Source: JASFRI01 sp050115015
GTDB taxonomy: Bacteria; Acidobacteriota; Polarisedimenticolia; CBDVAL01
NCBI GenBank assembly: GCA_050115015.1
Contig: JASFRI010000094.1
Span: 1 to 11,773 of the forward strand
Length of the DNA stretch: 11,773 bases
Direction: 5' to 3'
The translations under genes were made by a program, and so were the position numbers. A model generated the notes under the pieces. That model saw only the letters and a list, made by a program, of their open reading frames with translations. It did not search any database and was not told where the DNA came from. Position 1 is the first letter of the stretch; the number at the start of each line of letters is the position of its first letter. Of this stretch, positions 7,270 to 11,773 are shown piece by piece.

Positions 7270-8571
7270 ATGCCAAGACGCCTCACCCCCGAGGACTACT
7301 ACCGCCTGCGGACGGATCTGCTGAAGCTGCAGTCGGCCCTCTACGACCGGAACACGGAACTCTCCTCGTACCACGCGGTGTTCGGCCAGCTGCGCGCCCA
7401 CTTCGAGAAGGCGCGCCGGATGGGCATCCTGGTGGTGAGCGTGGGGGAGCTCAGCCAGGTCGAGTCGATCTACGGCTGGCAGGTGTTCGACGACGTCCTG
7501 CGCCGGATCGCGGCAACGCTCACGGGCCTCCGGGGCAGCCTCTTCCCGGACGCGGCGATCGTGGCGCCGGACGGCGTCGGTGCCGAGCGCTTCGTGGTGT
7601 TTCTGCCGTCGGATCCCCGTGGCGCCGAGATCACACCGGGCTGGATGGAGGGTCTCGTCCCCGCCGTCCGGGAGCGGCTGGAGGCGACGTTCCGGGGCGA
7701 GGCGTTCCGCTCCATGACGCCGCGACCGCGCTTCCGGGTGGGGCAGGCAACGCTGGTGGAGGATCCCTTCCATCGCTTCGAGCGGCTGGTCTACCGGGCC
7801 GTGGAGCGGGCGAGCGGGGCCCGGACCGCGGACCGGCAGCGCAGCCGGCTGGAGGAGGAACTCCGCCGCATCCTGCGCGAGGGCGAGGTGCACGTCGTCT
7901 TCCAGCCGATCCACTCCCTGGAGGGTGGGGGCATCCTCGGGTACGAGGCCCTCAGCCGGGGCCCCGAGGGCGGGGTGTTCCGGGATCCGCGGGCAATGTT
8001 CGACCTTGGCGAGCGGCTCGGGCTGGCGGGGGAGCTCGACGCCCTGTGCCAGCGCCGGGCGATCCTCGGAGCCTCTCGACTCGAGCCGGGTCGGAAGCTG
8101 TTCGTCAACGCCCTGCCGGCCACCCTGCTGGCGGACGATTCCGGGGGATGGAACCCCGCCGAGTGGATCCGGCGGGCCGGCCTCGAGCCCTCCGACGTCG
8201 TCATCGAGATCACGGAGCGTGGCCGGGTCGAGGACCGGGAACGTCTGGCCCATCGGGTCGCGGGCCTCCGCCGGATGGGGCTCGGGGTGGCCCTGGACGA
8301 CATCGGCACCGGCCTCACCGGCCTGCAGGCGATCGCCGAGATGCGTCCGGATTTCCTGAAGCTCGACGTCTCCCTGGTGCACAACATCCAGTCGAACCTG
8401 GTCTCCCAGGATCTCCTGCGGTCGCTGACCCAGGTGGCCCGGAACATCGGCGCCCGGGTCGTGGGGGAAGGCGTCGAGACCGAGCAGGAGGTGGCGACGC
8501 TGCGGGAGTGCGGGACCGACTTCGCACAGGGTTACCTGTTCTCCCGCCCGGGTCCGGAGCTCGCCCCCTGA
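7270..8571 (+). CDS. Degenerate GGDEF + EAL c-di-GMP phosphodiesterase
   Basis: 433 residues from ATG 7270; only a distant AGGGG is seen upstream. Residues about 15-185 have a short N-terminal helical segment and a GGDEF-like fold in which the signature is GAERF (104-108), so cyclase activity is unlikely. Residues about 190-433 are an EAL domain with its metal and catalytic positions present: E226 (YEALSRGP), N280 (FVNALP), E313 (IEITERG), D343-D344 (DDIGTG), K364 and D366 (FLKLD), E400 (GEGVET) and Q420 (AQGYLFSRP). Hydrolysis of c-di-GMP to pGpG is therefore expected; the degenerate GGDEF may serve as a GTP-sensing regulatory domain, as known in CC3396-type proteins. No receiver or membrane segment. 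It would set c-di-GMP levels sensed by the PilZ protein, with the adjacent receiver a possible controller. Confidence 0.93.
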   Translation: MPRRLTPEDYYRLRTDLLKLQSALYDRNTELSSYHAVFGQLRAHFEKARRMGILVVSVGELSQVESIYGWQVFDDVLRRIAATLTGLRGSLFPDAAIVAPDGVGAERFVVFLPSDPRGAEITPGWMEGLVPAVRERLEATFRGEAFRSMTPRPRFRVGQATLVEDPFHRFERLVYRAVERASGARTADRQRSRLEEELRRILREGEVHVVFQPIHSLEGGGILGYEALSRGPEGGVFRDPRAMFDLGERLGLAGELDALCQRRAILGASRLEPGRKLFVNALPATLLADDSGGWNPAEWIRRAGLEPSDVVIEITERGRVEDRERLAHRVAGLRRMGLGVALDDIGTGLTGLQAIAEMRPDFLKLDVSLVHNIQSNLVSQDLLRSLTQVARNIGARVVGEGVETEQEVATLRECGTDFAQGYLFSRPGPELAP

Positions 8572-8588
8572 GCGCGGCCGCTGGCGCC

Positions 8589-8613
8589 AAAACCCTTGCA
8601 GGGAGCGGGTTTT
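8589..8613 (+). repeat. Inverted repeat AAAACCC/GGGTTTT around the -35 box
   Basis: AAAACCC (8589-8595) and GGGTTTT (8607-8613) are perfect 7-bp arms with an 11-base loop; the right arm ends in four Ts. It lies 17 bases after the EAL stop and spans the -35 box of the next promoter. It may end the upstream transcript as a short intrinsic terminator, on both strands, or be an operator for the kinase promoter. Confidence 0.45.
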
Positions 8614-8624
8614 CATCGTATAAA
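8596..8624 (+). promoter_or_regulatory. Strong sigma-70-type promoter for the membrane kinase
   Basis: TTGCAG (8596-8601), a 17-base spacer, then TATAAA (8619-8624). The -10 box is 5 of 6 to consensus, the best match in the window and conspicuous in such GC-rich DNA. Transcription would begin near 8631, where an ATG lies. Confidence 0.75.
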
Positions 8625-8630
8625 CCCCGC

Positions 8631-8684
8631 ATGATCCCTTCGTGTCGCCTGATGCGCCCGGGCCCCGGCAGGGGGAACCGGTGA
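8631..8684 (+). CDS. Possible leaderless 17-codon ORF ahead of the kinase
   Basis: ATG 8631 falls at the predicted transcription start and opens a reading frame encoding MIPSCRLMRPGPGRGNR. Its stop TGA (8682-8684) overlaps the kinase start GTG 8681 as GTGA. If leaderless translation occurs, it could deliver ribosomes to the kinase start by coupling. No family is recognised and coding is unproven; it may simply be a 5' leader. Confidence 0.3.
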   Translation: MIPSCRLMRPGPGRGNR

Positions 8685-11608
8685 GCCCGTCCGTACGAAA
8701 GGGTCTGCAGCTCGGGGTTGCCGTGGGGGCGGTGGCGTTCCTCCTGGTCCTGGGCCTGCAGGAGGGATACCGGCGGGCCGCCGGCGGGCCTGCCCGCGGA
8801 GAGCGGCTCGGCGAGGCGCTCGCCGGCGAGGCGTCGGCGTGGATCCAGGGACGCCGGGAGGCGACGCGGCTCGTCGCCGGTCCGCTCCAGCAGGCCCTGC
8901 TGGCGGGTGCGTCCCCCGACGCCACCCGCGATCCCCTGGTACGCCTGCGTCGCGCATACCCGGAGGTCCTGCGTGCCGCCGCCCTGGTGGACGGGCAGGG
9001 CAGCATCGTCCTCGCCGCCGAGGCCTGGCGCGAGGGGAGCTCGCCCGCCTGGGCCCGCGGGGCGCCCGCGGAGGGGGTCGCCTGGAACCCGGGAGCAACG
9101 GCGGGCAGCCTGCTGGTGCGCGAGGGGCTGGTGGCACCACCGGCGTTGCGCCCTCCGGTGTCGCTGATCACCTCGTGGGACCTGGGGGGTGTCCGGCCCG
9201 GGTGGGAGCGCATCCTGGCCGACCAGGAGGACGCGCGGGCCGTCCTGCTCTCCCCGGAGGGCACGCGCATCCTCCAGGTTCCCGCCGCCGGGCCGGGGCC
9301 ATCCCCGGCGCTGAGCGCCACCCGGCCCATCCCCGCGGCGGCCCTGCAGGTGCGCCTCGAGCTGCCGGGCCCCCCCGGCGGGCTCCTGTGGCCCGCGGGC
9401 CTTGCCCTCGCGGTGGGAGGGGTGGGGGGCCTGATCGGCGGCTCCTCGGAGGCGAAGCGTCGGCGCGAGGACCGGCGCCTGGGGGAGCGGCTGCGGCTCG
9501 CGGCGCAGGGAAAACCGACGGCAGGGGACGACTCGAAGCCCGCGATGCCGGAGACCGAGCGGGCGCTGGACGAGCTGCGGCGCCGGGGGGAGGAGCGCCA
9601 GGCTGGCCGTGCGGCAGTGGAGTCGCTGACCGCGCGGCTCCGCGGCGGGGCGGTACTCGTCACGGATGCCACTGCCCGGCTGGAGCTCGTCGCGGGAGAC
9701 GGACGGGCGGTCCTGGGGGTGCCCGAGGAGGAGATGCGGGGCATCGCCCTGCGCCGCCTGTTGACGCCGGCTTCTTGGGAGAGTCTGGCGCCGATGCTGG
9801 CCCGGGCGTCGCTGCAGGGAGAGGGGGCGACGCTGGAGGTGGAGCTCTCCCGGGAAGGGCAGGAGGGCCGCGTCGTGGAGCTGACCCTCGCCGGCCGCGG
9901 GGGTCGAGGCGGTTATGTGCTTCTCGCGCGGGACGCGGGCCGGGACCGGAAACTGCGGGAGGATCTGGCCCGGACCCGGGAGCGCTTCCGGGCGCTGGCC
10001 GAGGGGATGCGCGACGGCCTGATCACGGTCCGGGACGGGAACATCGAGTCGGCGAACCCGGCGTTCGCCGCCCTCCTCGGGCTGGGGGTGGAGGAGCTGG
10101 TCGGCACACCTCTCAAGCGACATGTCGCGCCCTCCGACGTTCTCGTCCTGGCAGAGCGGCTTCGGGGCGGGGGGGAGGATGGAGCACCGTTCGACCTCCG
10201 CCTGGTGAGGGCCGACTCCATGCACCCGGTCGAGACCCGCGCAAGCCTCACCCGCCGCGAGGACGGCACGGTGCTCCTGGTCGTGCGGGACGAGGGGGAG
10301 CGGCGCCGGTTCGAGCGGCTGCTCACCGACGCGCACCGACGACTTGACGCCACCCTGGACGCGGCCTCGGATGCCATCGTGGCCCTGGAGCCGCGGGGTG
10401 GTGAGCGACGGGTGGTGTTCGCCAACCGCGCCCTGGCTGATCTCCTCGACCGATCGCGCCACGAGGTGGAGGGCTGGCGCGAGGACGAGATCGTCCAGGC
10501 TCTCGTCACCCGGGGGCTGCTGCCGGAGGCATTCCGCTCCTTGACGGCGAGCATTCGCGACCTCCCCGGCGCGCGGCGGTCGGAGCGGTTCGAGTCCCCG
10601 TCGGAGCCGCGGCGCACGTTCGAGGTTCATGCCGCTCCGCTGGATCCCTCCGGTGCCGGGGGCCGGGTGATCGCCGTGCGGGACGTGACGGCACAAGCGA
10701 ACGCCGAAAGCCGCCTGCGGCGGGACCACGAGGTCATGCAGGCCCGCAGGGAGATCCTCGAGCAGGCGAACCGTGAGCTCGAGCGGGTGAACCGGGATCT
10801 CGAGGGCCGGACCGCGGAGCTCCACCGCGTGAACCGGGGCCTGCGGCAGCTCGACGAGATGCGGTCGAACCTGCTGGCAAACGTCTCCCACGAGCTGCAG
10901 ACGCCCCTCGTGTCGATACGCGGCTACACGGAGATGATCCTGAAGGGGAAGATCGGTCCGGTCACCGACGAACAGCGGCGTGGGCTGGAGATCTCCCTGA
11001 AGAACATCGATCGCCTCATCGGGCTCATCGATAACCTGCTGGAGTTCTCCCGCACCGAGGGTGGCCTGATGGAGCTCAAGCTCGCCAGCTTCCCGCTGAA
11101 GCCGCTGATCTCGGAGATCCTCCTGCTGATGGGTGACGTCGCGGATCGCGCCTCGGTGCGACTCGAGGCCGACTACCCCGGCGGGGACCCGGTGATCCGC
11201 GCGGACCGGGAGGGCGTCGGCCAGGTCCTGCTGAACCTCGTCAGCAACGGGATCAAGTTCAACCGTCCGGGGGGCGAGGTGCGGGTGGAGGTGCAGCCGA
11301 GCCGGCGCGGCTTCGCCCGGGTGGCGGTCCGGGATACGGGGCGTGGCATCCCCCCGGAGGACCTCGAGCGCATCTTCGATCGCTACTACCGCGTCAAATC
11401 GGAGCCCGGGCGCCAGGTGGAGGGGAGCGGCCTGGGACTGGCCATCGTGCGCCAGATCCTCCAGGTTCACGGCTGCACGATCCGCGCGGAGGCGCCCGCG
11501 GAGGGGGGCAGCCTGTTCACCTTCACCCTCCCCCTGGCCAGGGAGGGGGACGGCACGGCGCCCCCGACCGTCGAGCGACGCCGCTCCGTCTCCGCCCGCG
11601 ACGAGTGA
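8681..11608 (+). CDS. Membrane histidine kinase with three PAS-like domains
   Basis: 975 residues from GTG 8681, chosen for the AGGGGGAA (8670-8677) just upstream; GTG 8642 in frame has no such site and would leave a leader of only about ten bases. Order: TM helix 7-27; a periplasmic region of about 200 residues not matching a family I can name; TM helix about 234-254; charged helical linker; PAS-like regions near 316-412, 433-535 and 546-670; coiled coil 672-725; HisKA with H737 in NVSHELQTPL; HATPase with N856 in LLNLVSNGIKF, D885 in DTGRGIP, and GSGLGLA near 915-920. All kinase motifs are intact. No receiver is attached, so it must act on separate regulators; the five receiver proteins upstream are candidates. 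It is the only full kinase here and is apparently transcribed alone. The stimulus cannot be read from the sequence. Confidence 0.95.
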   Translation: MSPSVRKGLQLGVAVGAVAFLLVLGLQEGYRRAAGGPARGERLGEALAGEASAWIQGRREATRLVAGPLQQALLAGASPDATRDPLVRLRRAYPEVLRAAALVDGQGSIVLAAEAWREGSSPAWARGAPAEGVAWNPGATAGSLLVREGLVAPPALRPPVSLITSWDLGGVRPGWERILADQEDARAVLLSPEGTRILQVPAAGPGPSPALSATRPIPAAALQVRLELPGPPGGLLWPAGLALAVGGVGGLIGGSSEAKRRREDRRLGERLRLAAQGKPTAGDDSKPAMPETERALDELRRRGEERQAGRAAVESLTARLRGGAVLVTDATARLELVAGDGRAVLGVPEEEMRGIALRRLLTPASWESLAPMLARASLQGEGATLEVELSREGQEGRVVELTLAGRGGRGGYVLLARDAGRDRKLREDLARTRERFRALAEGMRDGLITVRDGNIESANPAFAALLGLGVEELVGTPLKRHVAPSDVLVLAERLRGGGEDGAPFDLRLVRADSMHPVETRASLTRREDGTVLLVVRDEGERRRFERLLTDAHRRLDATLDAASDAIVALEPRGGERRVVFANRALADLLDRSRHEVEGWREDEIVQALVTRGLLPEAFRSLTASIRDLPGARRSERFESPSEPRRTFEVHAAPLDPSGAGGRVIAVRDVTAQANAESRLRRDHEVMQARREILEQANRELERVNRDLEGRTAELHRVNRGLRQLDEMRSNLLANVSHELQTPLVSIRGYTEMILKGKIGPVTDEQRRGLEISLKNIDRLIGLIDNLLEFSRTEGGLMELKLASFPLKPLISEILLLMGDVADRASVRLEADYPGGDPVIRADREGVGQVLLNLVSNGIKFNRPGGEVRVEVQPSRRGFARVAVRDTGRGIPPEDLERIFDRYYRVKSEPGRQVEGSGLGLAIVRQILQVHGCTIRAEAPAEGGSLFTFTLPLAREGDGTAPPTVERRRSVSARDE

Positions 11609-11700
11609 CGAAGCGCTGGCGCGTCTCGACGGTGCATCCCCCCGAACTGGAGGCATGGAGCATCGCCTGCATCGCCGCGCCTCGAATCCGGGCCCATGGC

Positions 11701-11713
11701 GTCCGTGACGGAC
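11701..11713 (+). repeat. Small stem-loop after the kinase gene
   Basis: GTCCG-TGA-CGGAC is a 5-bp stem with a 3-base loop, 92 bases after the kinase stop and without a T-run. It is the only hairpin I see by eye in the 3' flank; the rest of 11609-11739 shows no gene or clear signal. Confidence 0.25.
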
Positions 11714-11739
11714 GGCACCGGACGTTTCGGCCGGACCTC

Positions 11740-11773
11740 TAGCAGGCTGCTGAAGAACTCCGCGCCCCCGCGT
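11740..11773. mobile_element. Possible insertion sequence end entering from the right edge
   Basis: TAGCAGGCTGCTGAAGAACTC (from 11740, read on to 11760) closely resembles terminal sequences of the type TTTTTCAGCAGCCTGCTA that I recall from ends of several proteobacterial IS elements. No transposase or second end is in the window, so the element and its family are unproven. Confidence 0.35.

Noticed and set aside
9129..9150. TGGCAC ... TTGC resembling a sigma-54 promoter within the kinase gene
   Set aside because: GG and GC are 13 rather than 10 bases apart, so it cannot serve as -24/-12.
6511..9744. 1077-codon open frame on the - strand
   Set aside because: It crosses three + strand genes and their promoters, is Arg/Pro/Ser-rich and shows no domain; a GC artefact.
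8315..11656. 1113-codon open frame on the - strand opposite the membrane kinase
   Set aside because: It mirrors the kinase codons; high third-position GC removes stops from the opposite strand. The translation has no recognisable domain, while the + strand has all kinase motifs.

Overview
The window is about 11.8 kb of uniformly high-GC bacterial DNA. Almost every gene reads on the + strand, with frequent GTG starts and strong G/C preference at third codon positions. A zinc-ribbon/FHA protein, a bactofilin, an NtrC-type sigma-54 activator, many two-component proteins and a c-di-GMP module together suggest a Gram-negative, signalling-rich lineage of the former 'Deltaproteobacteria' type (Myxococcota or a high-GC candidate phylum). 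That placement is inference; no phylogenetic marker here fixes it.

Region 1 (1-1985) is housekeeping. It holds the 3' end of a cysteine desulfurase, a zinc-ribbon + FHA protein, and mnmA (tRNA 2-thiouridylase), all overlapping like an operon. The desulfurase would supply sulfur to MnmA. A tRNA-Gly(CCC) gene overlaps the last 10 bases of mnmA, and its own promoter lies inside the mnmA 3' end.

Region 2 (2038-2427) is a short bactofilin, a polymer-forming cytoskeletal protein.

Region 3 (2428-5965) is a four-gene signalling operon. Its 202-bp leader carries a 19-bp palindrome and a sigma-54 -24/-12 promoter. The genes encode a kinase-like protein with a phosphoacceptor domain but no ATPase domain, a response regulator with a degenerate GGDEF domain, an NtrC-family sigma-54 activator, and a receiver domain attached to a C-terminal membrane helix.

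Region 4 (5966-8571) has a sigma-70-type promoter and three genes: receiver-PilZ, a stand-alone receiver, and a degenerate GGDEF + apparently intact EAL phosphodiesterase. A GC-rich spacer with competing hairpins lies between the first two genes.

Region 5 (8572-11608) has a strong TTGCAG-17-TATAAA promoter, a possible leaderless 17-codon ORF, and a 975-residue multi-PAS membrane histidine kinase. This is the only complete kinase in the window. The last 34 bases resemble the end of an insertion sequence.

Working model (inference): the membrane kinase feeds some or all of five receiver proteins. The ATPase-less kinase-like protein acts as a phosphotransfer or phosphatase module. The NtrC protein controls its own operon through sigma-54. 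The EAL and PilZ proteins connect phosphorylation to c-di-GMP, possibly governing surface behaviour or cell shape next to the bactofilin.
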